Source: Halovivax ruber XH-70 (GTDB lineage Archaea; Halobacteriota; Halobacteria; Halobacteriales; Natrialbaceae). From it: a DNA stretch of 64,000 nucleotides. Below, piece by piece: positions 37,608 through 46,175 of this stretch. A program made the translations under genes and the position numbers. A model generated the notes under the pieces. It had not been told where the DNA came from and did no database searches. It saw only the letters and a list, made by a program, of their open reading frames with translations. The stretch is from positions 1,240,001 to 1,304,000 of the forward strand of contig NC_019964.1 in the NCBI RefSeq assembly GCF_000328525.1, given 5' to 3'. Position 1 is the first letter of the stretch; each line of letters begins with the position of its first letter.

Positions 37608-37820
37608 GTCACTCCCTTGGGACCGGTCGCCCTTAGCCACTGGGATGACGTCCACGGCTGTCCGGTTTCGGTGATCGTGGAGGGCAGCGTGGTTGCGGTC
37701 GGTGAGATGTGAACGTGATGGGTACGTAACGGTGCCCGTACTGGACATCAGTACCACGCCAGGGCCCGGCGACGGTGCTGGTCAGACAGCGTTTTCCCGC
37801 TCGGGTCAGTACGAAGTGGC

Positions 37821-39533
37821 ATGACCGACCCCGAGACGCTCTCCGTGACGCTCGTCGATGGCTACGTCGACGAACCGGCTCACTTCGGGGTACCGCCGTA
37901 TATTTCGACGTATCCGCGATACACGGCCGGTGCGCTCGTCGACGCCGGTGTGCCGGCCGAGGGGATCACGTATCACACGATCGACGGGCTTCGAGACGAG
38001 CCGTCTCGCTGGCGTGACGTCGACGAAGCGGATCTGCTGATCTACCTGGGTGGGATCACCGTCCCCGGCAAGTACGTCGGGGGGACGCCAGCCGAACCCG
38101 ACGAAGTGAAAGAACTCGCCTGGACGGCGAACGGAACGACGCTGATGGGCGGCCCCGTCAAGTTCGGCGTCGGCGACGCCAACGAGGGAGCGATCGAGAC
38201 CGAACGGCAGGACCTCGACTTCGACTTCGTCGCGAAAGGCGACGTCGAGGCGGCCGCGTACGACCTCGTCGAGAACGAACTGGAGGGATTCGGCGATCGG
38301 ATGCGCGACGTCTCGGAAGTGACGCGCTGGGCGCGCCAGGGTGCCTTCGTCGTCGAACAGCACCCGAACCATCCCGAGTACCTGATCTGCGAACTCGAGA
38401 CCTCGCGCGGCTGTGCCTACCGCTGTTCGTTTTGCACGGAACCGCTGTACGGCGACCCGACGTTCCGGCCGCCGGAGACCGTCGTCGACGAAGTCGACGC
38501 GCTCTCGGCGTACGGCGTCTCCCACTTCCGCCTCGGACGACAGGCGGATATGCTCGCATACGGCGGCGACGGTGAGGCACCCAACCCCGACGCGCTGGAG
38601 GCCCTGTACGGCGGTATCCGTGAGGTCGCTCCCGACTTAGAGACGCTCCACCTCGATAACATCAATCCGGTGACGATCGCCCGCTGGCCCGAGGCCGCCC
38701 GCCGCAGCCTCGAGATCATCGCCCGGTACAACACGCCGGGGGATACGGCTGCGTTCGGTCTGGAATCGGCCGATCCGGTCGTTCAGGAGGCGAACAATCT
38801 GGCGGTTTCGACCGAGGAGTGTCTCGAGGCGGTTCGCATCGTCAACGAGGCCGGCGGCTGGCGACCCGGCGAGGATCCGGCGGAGGCCCCGACGTTCGGG
38901 GACGATGCGGCCAATCGCTTGCCGAAGTTGCTCCCCGGAATCAACCTCGTCCACGGGTTGCAGGGCGAACGCCCGGAGACCTACGAGCACAATCTCGACT
39001 TTCTCCACCGTGTCTACGACGAGGGACTGCTCCTGCGACGCGTGAACATCCGCCAGGTGATGGCGTTCGCCGGGACGGAGATGTCGGAGACGGGCGCGGA
39101 CATCGCGATCGAGCACAAACAGCAGTTCAAACCGTACAAACGCCAGGTCCGCGAGGAGATCGACAACCCGATGCTACAGCGGCTGGCGCCCCCGGGAACC
39201 GTGCTCCCCGACGTCCATCTCGAGTACCACCAGGACGGCAAGACGTTCGGCCGCCAGCTCGGCACGTACCCGCTCCTGGTCGCGATCCCGGGCGAGCGAT
39301 CGCTCGGACAGACGCTGGACGTCGCTATCGTCGACCACGGGTATCGCTCTGTGACCGGCGTCCCACATCCGCTCGATCTCAACGAGGCGTCGCTCGACGA
39401 ACTCGAAGTGATCCCCGGAATCGGCCGTTCTCGGGCCGGTGACATCGTGGTCAACCGTCCGTACTCGTCGGTCGCCGACTTAGACGTCGGCGACGATCTC
39501 GACCTCTCCCCGTTCACTGTCGCCTCGCAGTGA
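37821..39533 (+). CDS. Radical SAM protein with C-terminal helix-hairpin-helix (COG1031 type)
   Basis: A 570-residue protein. The [4Fe-4S] motif is CAYRCSFC near residue 198-205, preceded by an N-terminal cobalamin-binding-like alpha/beta domain (about 1-170). The last 60 residues hold a helix-hairpin-helix repeat, LNEASLDELEVIPGIGRSRAGDIV. This is the archaeal COG1031 architecture; the reaction is unknown, although nucleic-acid modification is a reasonable guess from the HhH tail. The TRAM protein follows 92 bp downstream on the same strand. Confidence 0.9.
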   Translation: MTDPETLSVTLVDGYVDEPAHFGVPPYISTYPRYTAGALVDAGVPAEGITYHTIDGLRDEPSRWRDVDEADLLIYLGGITVPGKYVGGTPAEPDEVKELAWTANGTTLMGGPVKFGVGDANEGAIETERQDLDFDFVAKGDVEAAAYDLVENELEGFGDRMRDVSEVTRWARQGAFVVEQHPNHPEYLICELETSRGCAYRCSFCTEPLYGDPTFRPPETVVDEVDALSAYGVSHFRLGRQADMLAYGGDGEAPNPDALEALYGGIREVAPDLETLHLDNINPVTIARWPEAARRSLEIIARYNTPGDTAAFGLESADPVVQEANNLAVSTEECLEAVRIVNEAGGWRPGEDPAEAPTFGDDAANRLPKLLPGINLVHGLQGERPETYEHNLDFLHRVYDEGLLLRRVNIRQVMAFAGTEMSETGADIAIEHKQQFKPYKRQVREEIDNPMLQRLAPPGTVLPDVHLEYHQDGKTFGRQLGTYPLLVAIPGERSLGQTLDVAIVDHGYRSVTGVPHPLDLNEASLDELEVIPGIGRSRAGDIVVNRPYSSVADLDVGDDLDLSPFTVASQ

Positions 39534-39625
39534 GGCCGTTGGCGCCGGAGACTCCTCGGTTCACGGCCTGGGTTGCCGGTAGAACTATTAGGGTCGATCT
39601 GTACTGGCCACGTGAGGGTTTACCT

Positions 39626-40030
39626 GTGGAAATCTCTGAAAAGTTACTGTGTCTGTTCAGCACGGATATTTCCGAAGAGGACGACCGGTACGTCATCGAG
39701 GTACCGAAACACGAGATCGAGACCGGCGACGTCGATCCGGACTCGATCTATCGCGTCGCCCTGATCGCTCGCGAGTCGGCCGAGTCGACCGACTCGGTGA
39801 GTACGACACCGACGTCGAATCCCGGCGAACCCCGACCCCCGGTCGAGATCGGCGAGACGCGATACGTCGAAATCGAGGATATCGGCAAACAGGGCGACGG
39901 CATCGCTCGTGTCGAGCGCGGCTACGTCATCATCGTCCCCGGTGCCGACGTCGGCGAACGCGTCAAGGTCGAGGTGAGTGAGGTCAAGTCGAACTTCGCT
40001 GTCGGCGAGATCATCGAAGAGACGTTCTAA
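39626..40030 (+). CDS. Stand-alone TRAM domain protein
   Basis: A 134-residue protein from a GTG start (VEISEKLLCLFSTDISEED). The C-terminal 60 residues are a TRAM domain: GETRYVEIEDIGKQGDGIARVERGYVIIVPGADVGERVKVEVSEV. Archaeal TRAM proteins bind RNA and act as RNA chaperones (TRAM0076-type). The N-terminal 70 residues are haloarchaeal-specific. It lies downstream of the radical SAM-HhH gene; both could act on RNA. Confidence 0.88.
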   Translation: MEISEKLLCLFSTDISEEDDRYVIEVPKHEIETGDVDPDSIYRVALIARESAESTDSVSTTPTSNPGEPRPPVEIGETRYVEIEDIGKQGDGIARVERGYVIIVPGADVGERVKVEVSEVKSNFAVGEIIEETF

Positions 40031-40130
40031 TCTGTCGGTCCACACCGGTCGTTGCCACCAGATCGACGCCGCCGGGCGTGCTCCGGACGAGGGGGTGGAT
40101 CGGGTGGCCGCGACGACAGCGCAGCAGTAG

Positions 40131-40895
40131 CTAGTCGAGATCTCTCTGTACTGGCCGTCCATCGGGCCGTTTTGCCCCTTCGGAGTCGTGGACGACAACC
40201 CCGTCGACCTTCTCTCGAGGTTCGTAGGTGTCCGTGACGGCGATGGCCTCTTCCAGTTCGGTGATCGCACGTTCTCGTAACGCTCGAGCCATCGATTCGG
40301 CCGCGTCCCGATCCATCGATCGACCGAGCCCCTCACACTCGTGGGCCCGGACGAGTCCTGCCTCGTCGACCGCGTCGCCGAGCGGTTGCGTCGTGCCGTC
40401 GAGCGCGATGCTGAACGGGTAGGTCTGACAGATGAGCGGGCGATCCTCGTGGATGGTACAGCCACCCTCGCCGCTTCCCCCGTCGTAAAACGCGCAGTCG
40501 CCGCAGGCGTCGGTCTGTAGTGCCCACTCGAACGTCTCGCCGCTCGTCGTTCCGTCGTCGTTCGTCTCGAGACCGAACGGCATCGGCCGGGCGACGTCAC
40601 GCCAGTCGACAGGTCGGTCGCCACCGTCTGCATCCGCGAGGCTCTCGCGTATCGTTCTGACCTCGTCGGGGAAGACGGTGGCCGTGTGGGGCGACGTGTC
40701 GGCGTCCCCGCCTGCCGTGTCTCCACCGCAGTCGGTCTCCGAACGGCAGCAGGCGCCGCAGTGGGTGCACTCGAACCCGATCGACTGGACAGCGTCCGCG
40801 ATCTCTGCGACGGAGAGTGACCGTGCGCGTTCGAGTGCATCTTCGAGCGAGGTTGATGCGGGCTCACCGTCGCTCGTGTCGTCCGGGTCGCTCAC
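40131..40895 (-). CDS. YkgJ-family cysteine cluster protein
   Basis: A 254-residue protein with a Cys-rich metal-binding pattern: FECTHCGACCRSETDCGG (about 42-57), CGDCAFYDGG and GGCTIHEDRPLICQTYPF. This is the YkgJ/CxxCxxCC type, thought to bind zinc or an iron-sulfur cluster. Polar, disordered N-terminus of about 25 residues. Function unknown. It heads the same minus-strand direction as the MBL protein 37 bp upstream. Confidence 0.87.
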   Translation of the reverse strand: MSDPDDTSDGEPASTSLEDALERARSLSVAEIADAVQSIGFECTHCGACCRSETDCGGDTAGGDADTSPHTATVFPDEVRTIRESLADADGGDRPVDWRDVARPMPFGLETNDDGTTSGETFEWALQTDACGDCAFYDGGSGEGGCTIHEDRPLICQTYPFSIALDGTTQPLGDAVDEAGLVRAHECEGLGRSMDRDAAESMARALRERAITELEEAIAVTDTYEPREKVDGVVVHDSEGAKRPDGRPVQRDLD

Positions 40896-40932
40896 GACTG
40901 TACGTACGCCGCGATGGGCAAAAGTCCGCCGT

Positions 40933-41727
40933 TCACCGGTCCGTCAGCATCGCCGTCGATCCGTCCCACGACAGCTCGCCGTCCGCTGTGAGTTTCTCGA
41001 GGTGGGCGACGACGGTGGCACGTGCGAGGTCGCTGACGCCGGTCAGGTCCTTCTCGTAGGCGTTTTCGAGAATCTCCTCCGGTTTCCTCGCACCCTGCTC
41101 GACGGCGTCTTTGATCCGTCGTTCTCGCCGTTCCCGGTGGGTGACGAGCCGATCGATCGTCCCCTCTGGATCCTCGATCGGCGGCCCGTGGCCCGGCAGC
41201 AAGGTCGGTGGGTCGAGTGCGCGAAGCCGCTGTAGCGAGGCGAGATACGCTCGCATGTCCGCACCCTCGCCACCGACGACCACGCTGCCGTCACGAACGG
41301 CACAGTCGCCACAGCAGACCGGCCCGTCGTCGCCGACGACCAGCCCGACGTGATCCGGGGCGTGCCCTGGCAGCGCCACGATGCGTACGGTCCCGTCGCC
41401 CACCGTGAGACGATCGCCGTCGGTGAACGTGTCGTCGGGCGGGCGACCGGTGGCTCGCTCGAAGCGAGATTCGGCTCTATCGAGGGCCCAGCAGGTCACG
41501 GGTCGATCGATGTGTGTCGCGTAGTGGTCGACTGCGCCGACGTGGTCTGGGTGTGCGTGTGTCACGACGATGTGTTCGACCCCGCGTTCGCGAACCAGTT
41601 CGTCGAGCGTCTCACTGCTGTCGGCGGGATCGACCAGTATCGCCGGCTCCCGACCGAGAACGTACGCGTTCGTTCGACCGTCCGGAGCCCGTGTGTCCGT
41701 CGGGATCGCGCTGCGGACGACGTCCAT
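40933..41727 (-). CDS. MBL-fold metallohydrolase with C-terminal winged helix (LACTB2-like)
   Basis: A 264-residue protein. Metal motifs THAHPDHVGA (about 56-65), LPGHAPDHVG, CCGDCAVRDG and LLPGHGPPIEDP are in order. The last 60 residues, KPEEILENAYEKDLTGVSDLARATVVAHLEKL, form a winged-helix-like tail as in LACTB2-type nucleases and hydroxyacylglutathione hydrolase relatives. Substrate unknown. It sits between a YkgJ protein and a small wHTH regulator, all minus strand. Confidence 0.88.
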   Translation of the reverse strand: MDVVRSAIPTDTRAPDGRTNAYVLGREPAILVDPADSSETLDELVRERGVEHIVVTHAHPDHVGAVDHYATHIDRPVTCWALDRAESRFERATGRPPDDTFTDGDRLTVGDGTVRIVALPGHAPDHVGLVVGDDGPVCCGDCAVRDGSVVVGGEGADMRAYLASLQRLRALDPPTLLPGHGPPIEDPEGTIDRLVTHRERRERRIKDAVEQGARKPEEILENAYEKDLTGVSDLARATVVAHLEKLTADGELSWDGSTAMLTDR

Positions 41728-41758
41728 ATCTCGCCGTAGTCTCAGGGCGAGGAAGTGT

Positions 41759-42049
41759 CTATCGGCCCGGCGCGATGGTCCGGAAGTAGACGAGTTTTCT
41801 GGCGTCGTCGAAACTGTGTCGAGAGCCGACCAGTCCGACGTCCTCGAGGCGGTTCAGCGCGTACCGAACCGTCCGGTCGGGAAGCAACGTTTCCTCGACG
41901 AGTTCTCCCTGGGCGAGGGGTTCGTCGGTTTCGAGCACTTTCGCGACGAGCTTCGCACTCGGTGGAAGGTCACGCAATCGGTCGCGGTATTCGGTCGGGG
42001 TCAGTCCCTCGGTGGCCTGCGGGCGTTCACTCGGGGTACGAGTGCTCAT
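41759..42049 (-). CDS. Small winged-helix DNA-binding protein (MarR-like)
   Basis: A 96-residue protein, TPTEYRDRLRDLPPSAKLVAKVLETDEPLAQGELVEETLLPDRTVRYALNRLEDVGLVGSRHSFDDARKLVYF, which is one complete wHTH (about residues 32-92). Its stop lies 31 bp before the MBL gene start on the minus strand, suggesting co-transcription. It may regulate the MBL/YkgJ run or act more globally. No Cys sensor is visible. Confidence 0.85.
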   Translation of the reverse strand: MSTRTPSERPQATEGLTPTEYRDRLRDLPPSAKLVAKVLETDEPLAQGELVEETLLPDRTVRYALNRLEDVGLVGSRHSFDDARKLVYFRTIAPGR

Positions 42050-42372
42050 GTCTGACAGCGCGCCGTCGGTGTTGGTAAAGGTTCTCCCTATTGAGGTCCA
42101 TATTATTTATGCTGTTTAATGTATATTAGGTCGGTTAATCCAGGTGGTGAAATCCGGGGCAGTGCGACTGGTGGGTGCGGTGGTTGGCCGTGATAGGTGG
42201 AGGCGTGGAAGAGGAACGGATTCTCCGTGACAGGTGGTAGAGGGGGAGGCGGATCCCTGTGGAGTGTCGGATCAATTCACGTCGCCCGCCGGTCACTCGG
42301 GAGGGAGTCACCGACGGTGTCGGGCCGAGTCCAGTATTGTTTTATCCCCCGGGGAAGCTATCAGCCACTAGC
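42050..42372. promoter_or_regulatory. 323-bp divergent regulatory region with an AT-rich island
   Basis: No gene found. A 40-bp AT-rich island (about 42092-42132, ATATTATTTATGCTGTTTAATGTATATT) stands out from the GC-rich background and could hold the promoter and operator of the minus-strand wHTH gene. Downstream there is a G-rich, purine-biased stretch (about 42140-42250) and a TTTTATCC element about 33 bp before the methyltransferase GTG at 42373. Confidence 0.5.
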
Positions 42373-43092
42373 GTGAAGGGACAGGAGTGGTACCAGGCCG
42401 ACGACGTCGCCGCTGAGTACGACGATAAACGGTTCTCGAGAGGTGGACAGCTCATCGACTTCAGGGAAAAGGCCGCCGTGTTGGACGCGCTCTCCCCGCT
42501 CGAGGACAAACGTGTGCTGGAAATCGCCTGTGGGACCGGTCGGTTTACCGTGATGCTCGCCGATCGCGGCGCCGACGTCGTGGGACTCGATATTTCCGCC
42601 GCGATGCTCCAGCAAGGTCGGAAGAAGGCTCAGGCTGCGGGCGTCGCGGACAATCTGGAGTTCCTCCGTGGCGACGCCGGGCGACTGCCGTTCCCGGACG
42701 ACCACTTCGATACCGTCGTCGCGATGCGGTTTTTCCACCTCGCGGACGATCCGCACGCGTTCTTACAGGAGATGCGACGGGTGAGTCGCGGCCAGATCGT
42801 CTTCGATACGTTCAACCGCTATTCGACCCGCAGCATCTACAACTGGGCGCTGCCGATGGGATCGCGCCTCTACTCCGCGCGGGAGGTACACGCGCTCCTC
42901 GAGGCGAACGACCTGTCGTTGTCCAACGTCTCGGACGATTTCCTCCTGCCGTACGGGCTGTATCGAATTACGCCGAACGTGCTCGCGTCGCCGCTACGGT
43001 CGCTGGATCGCCTCCTCGGCAACGCTCCCTTCGTCGATCGACTCTCGTCAGTCTCGTACTGGGATGCGACAGTGGACGAGCCTGTCGAGTAA
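42373..43092 (+). CDS. Class I SAM-dependent methyltransferase
   Basis: A 239-residue methyltransferase. Motif I is VLEIACGTGRFTVML, motif II ends in VVGLDIS, and motif III/IV is GDAGRLPFPDDHFDTVVAM. The C-terminal part is hydrophobic and contains PYGLYRITPNVL. The GTG at 42373 (VKGQEWYQADDVAAEYDDKRFSRGG) was preferred because promoter spacing and family start fit; an upstream ATG adds 38 dissimilar residues. Substrate unknown; isoprenoid quinone or glycan targets are possible. The glycosyltransferase follows 71 bp later. Confidence 0.87.
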   Translation: MKGQEWYQADDVAAEYDDKRFSRGGQLIDFREKAAVLDALSPLEDKRVLEIACGTGRFTVMLADRGADVVGLDISAAMLQQGRKKAQAAGVADNLEFLRGDAGRLPFPDDHFDTVVAMRFFHLADDPHAFLQEMRRVSRGQIVFDTFNRYSTRSIYNWALPMGSRLYSAREVHALLEANDLSLSNVSDDFLLPYGLYRITPNVLASPLRSLDRLLGNAPFVDRLSSVSYWDATVDEPVE

Positions 43093-43163
43093 CCACCAGA
43101 TTGGGGCCCTGACTGCGATCCGAGGCGGCGAATTTATACACCCCCGCCGTCAGATTGTTCGCT

Positions 43164-44060
43164 ATGAAGCTCTCGGTCGTCCTCTCGACACTCAACAACC
43201 GGGAGCGACTCTGTGCGGCGCTCGACGAACTGGCGACCGTCCTTGGGGCTGACGACGAAGTGATCGTCGTCAACGGCCCCTCGACGGACGGGACGACCGG
43301 GACGATCCGGGCCCGCGACGACGTGGACGTGCTCGTCGAGATCTCGGAACGGAGCCAGAGTGTCTCTCGAAACGCCGGGCTCGATCACGTCCGTGGCGAT
43401 GCAGTCGCCTTCCTCGACGATGCGTGTCTCGTGGAATCTGGCTGGCGCGACGGCATCGAGACGGCCCTCTCGGCAGGTGCCGACGTCGTCACTGGCCCCG
43501 TCACCGGAAACCCCGACCGGTCGGAGGTCATGGAGGTGTTCGTCGTCGCCGGTCGGGCCGTGACGCCGATTCCTGGCAACAACGTCGCGTTTTCTGGGCC
43601 CGTCCTCGACTGTCTCGACGGATTCGACGAGTATCTCGATCCCGGGAGTACGGTCGACTGTGCACACCGGCTTGCAGACGGTGACTTCGACGTCGTCTCG
43701 TCGGGGGACATGACGGTCCGGTGGGCCGGCGAATCGCCCGAAGGGGAAGCGGCGGAGTGGGGGAAACGATACCGGTCGATCGGCTATCGGCTGGCGAAAA
43801 ATTACGGGATCCACCCAGCTATTCTGGCCCGGACTCTCGGCAGGGCGTTACTCGACGGGTTCGACGACGCCCGTTGTGTCCTCCGTGGTGAGACAGCACT
43901 CACGGGGTGGGTTAGAAACGGCGTCGACGTAACGTCGAACGCCCTCGTTGGGCTTCGAGACGGCCTCAAAGCGCGATACAGGGGCGATTCACCCCGGCGG
44001 AATCCCCGCGGCGTCTCGAGTCGCCAGGACCGGGCAGTCCAGGTGTACGACCGGCGGTGA
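43164..44060 (+). CDS. Family 2 glycosyltransferase
   Basis: A 298-residue GT-A protein, MKLSVVLSTLNNRERLCAAL, then IVVNGPSTDGTTG and the metal-binding AVAFLDDACLVESGW. The middle part has IPGNNVAFSGPVLDCLDGFDE (acceptor/turn motif). No transmembrane helix is seen. It follows the methyltransferase on the same strand and may act with it on a surface glycan or lipid. Sugar specificity cannot be read. Confidence 0.87.
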   Translation: MKLSVVLSTLNNRERLCAALDELATVLGADDEVIVVNGPSTDGTTGTIRARDDVDVLVEISERSQSVSRNAGLDHVRGDAVAFLDDACLVESGWRDGIETALSAGADVVTGPVTGNPDRSEVMEVFVVAGRAVTPIPGNNVAFSGPVLDCLDGFDEYLDPGSTVDCAHRLADGDFDVVSSGDMTVRWAGESPEGEAAEWGKRYRSIGYRLAKNYGIHPAILARTLGRALLDGFDDARCVLRGETALTGWVRNGVDVTSNALVGLRDGLKARYRGDSPRRNPRGVSSRQDRAVQVYDRR

Positions 44061-44152
44061 CGTGGGCGGATACTGGCACGCCGGAGGAATGTTCAGTGGC
44101 GAGCGGCCGGCACTCACTTCGTCTCGATCGACTGGCGGTTCCTCGACCGGCG

Positions 44153-44938
44153 TCACTCGCCAGTGAACTCCGGGTCGCGATCCTCGATGTGGGCAGCGAC
44201 CCCTTCGGTGACGTCTCGCGTGTCCCTGAGCGTCTCCCCGAGTGAGCGTTCGTACGCGAGCCCACGCTCTAGCGGCATTTCTAACGCGGCAGCGAGCGCC
44301 TTCTTGGCGTTCTGGATCGCCAGTGGTGCCTTCTCGGCGATGTCGTCCGCGAGCGCTCTCGCGCAGTCGTCGACGGTGCCCGGGTCGCAGACCTCGTGGA
44401 CGAGCCCGATCCGTTCGGCTTCGTCGGGATCGATGTAGTCGCCGGTCAGGACAAGTTCCGTCGCCTTCGAGAGCCCGATCAATCTCGGGAGGCGTTGCGT
44501 CCCACCACCCTGGGGAAACAGCCCCATATTCGTCTCCACGAGTCCGTACGTCGCGTCGCTCCCCAGCACACGGAGGTCACAGGCGAGCGTGAGTTCGAAC
44601 GCGGTCGCCGGGGCAGCGCCCTTGATGCCCGCGACGACGGGCTGGCGGACGGATTCGACGAGCGAGAGCAACTGTGGGAACGCGTCGTCGCTGATCGGGT
44701 CCGACTCCGCACGCTGGCTGACCAGTTCGAGATCCATTCCGGCCGAGAAGACCGGTCCTTCTCCGAGGAGGGTGATGGCTCGGATGTCGTCGTCGGCGTC
44801 GAGTCGACGAAAGGCCTCGGTGAGGTCCTTGACGAGGTCTGTCGTCATCGCGTTTCGTTTCCCCGGGCGGGACAGGTAGACGTCCGCCCGGTGTCCGGCA
44901 CGCTGGATCGCTGCGAGGCCACTTCCCACTGATCGCAT
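44153..44938 (-). CDS. Enoyl-CoA hydratase/isomerase family (crotonase)
   Basis: A 261-residue crotonase-fold protein. LSRPGKRNAMTTDLV, SAGMDLELVS, and TYGLVETNMGLFPQGGGTQRLPR are the typical motifs. The two catalytic Glu positions are present (AFELTLACD and GLVET), but the usual Gly-rich oxyanion loop (GGG before the first Glu) reads ATAF. It probably hydrates or isomerises acyl-CoA thioesters in beta-oxidation-type metabolism, but the loop change makes reaction type uncertain. Confidence 0.85.
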   Translation of the reverse strand: MRSVGSGLAAIQRAGHRADVYLSRPGKRNAMTTDLVKDLTEAFRRLDADDDIRAITLLGEGPVFSAGMDLELVSQRAESDPISDDAFPQLLSLVESVRQPVVAGIKGAAPATAFELTLACDLRVLGSDATYGLVETNMGLFPQGGGTQRLPRLIGLSKATELVLTGDYIDPDEAERIGLVHEVCDPGTVDDCARALADDIAEKAPLAIQNAKKALAAALEMPLERGLAYERSLGETLRDTRDVTEGVAAHIEDRDPEFTGE

Positions 44939-45105
44939 ACTCGGACGGTCTAACCCACCACTCTTAAATCTCCCCGACGGTCCATCGATTCCATCGCGGG
45001 ACTGCCAGACCGGGCGGCCTCTCAGGGCTCGGTGAGAAGAAGCGTGTGATGTCCGTTTCAGGCTGGTTTCGCACCATCACGGGGACGTAGCCCAGCGTGG
45101 GGAAC

Positions 45106-45921
45106 TCATTCGAGGGCTGTGATGACACGGACGGCGTTTTTCGAGAACGCCCGGGTGAGTTTATCGGCGGAGACGTCGAGCGTCAACAGTTCCATGACGG
45201 CCACGTTCGGGTGACTCGCTGGTGTACCGCTGCCGAAGAGGACACGGTCGGGGTGTTCTCTGAGCGCCCGTTCGAGTTGATCACGATAGCGCACGAGGCT
45301 CGTATCGACGTAACAGCCGTCGTAGGTGTCGAGGAGCTCGATCATCTCGTCCATGAGTCCTCGTTGTAACGGGTGACCACCGAAGTGACCGACGATGATC
45401 GGGAACGATCGGTCCAGAAGCGTCGTCGCGAGTTCGCTGGGGGGTGCGTCGATACCACCCGAGACGACGACCGGGAGGCCGACGTCTTCGAGCGTCGAGA
45501 GGACGGTCTCGTCGGGCACCCCGTCGATCGCGGGATCCAGCGTAAAGCCGTGGAATCGGTCGTCGTAGGCGTATTGCTCGACGTCTTCGGGGTCGACGTG
45601 ATACTCCTTGCGGCGACTGATCGCGTTCGTGAGTCGACTCCTGGGGTCGTCACCGATCGACCGGTGGCCGTTGATCCGGGCGAACGCGACGAACGGGCGA
45701 TCGACGCTCAATCGGGCGACACCATTGTTTGCCTGCAGGTAGCTCGCCTCCGGTCGTGGGGTCGGACTCACGATGGCGCGGACGATTCCCGCCTGATGCA
45801 TCTCCCGTTCGAGTCGGTCCGGGGAGACCGGTCTCCCTCGATCGCGATAGGCAGACTCTCGCTCCGGAGTCAGTCTCGCGTTGACGTCGACCACTCGGAA
45901 CCCGTGCTCCAGCTCCAGCAT
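45106..45921 (-). CDS. Amidohydrolase-2-like TIM-barrel protein without metal ligands
   Basis: A 271-residue protein. Overall layout follows amidohydrolase family 2: VVDVNARLTPERE at the N-terminus, VVVSGGIDAPP, IIVGHFGGHP, and RVLFGSGTPASHPN at the end. Where active members have DxHxH, this one has DVNAR (N14 and R16); where they have FGSD(W/T)P, it has FGSGTP. Thus the metal-binding His pair and the catalytic Asp are missing. It is likely a non-hydrolytic relative. It stands alone. Confidence 0.78.
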   Translation of the reverse strand: MLELEHGFRVVDVNARLTPERESAYRDRGRPVSPDRLEREMHQAGIVRAIVSPTPRPEASYLQANNGVARLSVDRPFVAFARINGHRSIGDDPRSRLTNAISRRKEYHVDPEDVEQYAYDDRFHGFTLDPAIDGVPDETVLSTLEDVGLPVVVSGGIDAPPSELATTLLDRSFPIIVGHFGGHPLQRGLMDEMIELLDTYDGCYVDTSLVRYRDQLERALREHPDRVLFGSGTPASHPNVAVMELLTLDVSADKLTRAFSKNAVRVITALE

Positions 45922-46133
45922 TCACCAGACCGTTTGGTCCCCCCACATATCGGACTACCGGCTGTCGTGAGTCAGTGAGTGAGAGAGTGTCTATGTGTGT
46001 CTGTGTGCGGTCCGCTCACGACTGATCGAGTAGGAGGGGATCGACCTGTCTCGTCCCCACTGAACGACCCATGTCGATCCTCCTCTGTCACTGTCTACCA
46101 ATCGCAAGAGGGAGACGATTCCGAGGGAAACGC
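45922..46133. other. Intergenic stretch upstream of the thermosome gene
   Basis: No gene found. Contains a low-complexity GTGAGTCAGTGAGTGAGAGAGTG / GTGTGTCTGTGTG run (about 45966-46010) and the BRE-like segment preceding the TATA box at 46134. Confidence 0.4.
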
Positions 46134-46140
46134 TTATATA
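46134..46140 (+). promoter_or_regulatory. TATA box of the thermosome gene
   Basis: TTATATA preceded by CGAGGGAAACGC, a purine-rich BRE. Spacing to ATG 46176 predicts a leader of about 10-15 nt. A strong consensus promoter fits an abundant chaperonin. Confidence 0.75.
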
Positions 46141-46175
46141 GAAGTGCTGATGATACATTTAGTGAGGCATACACC

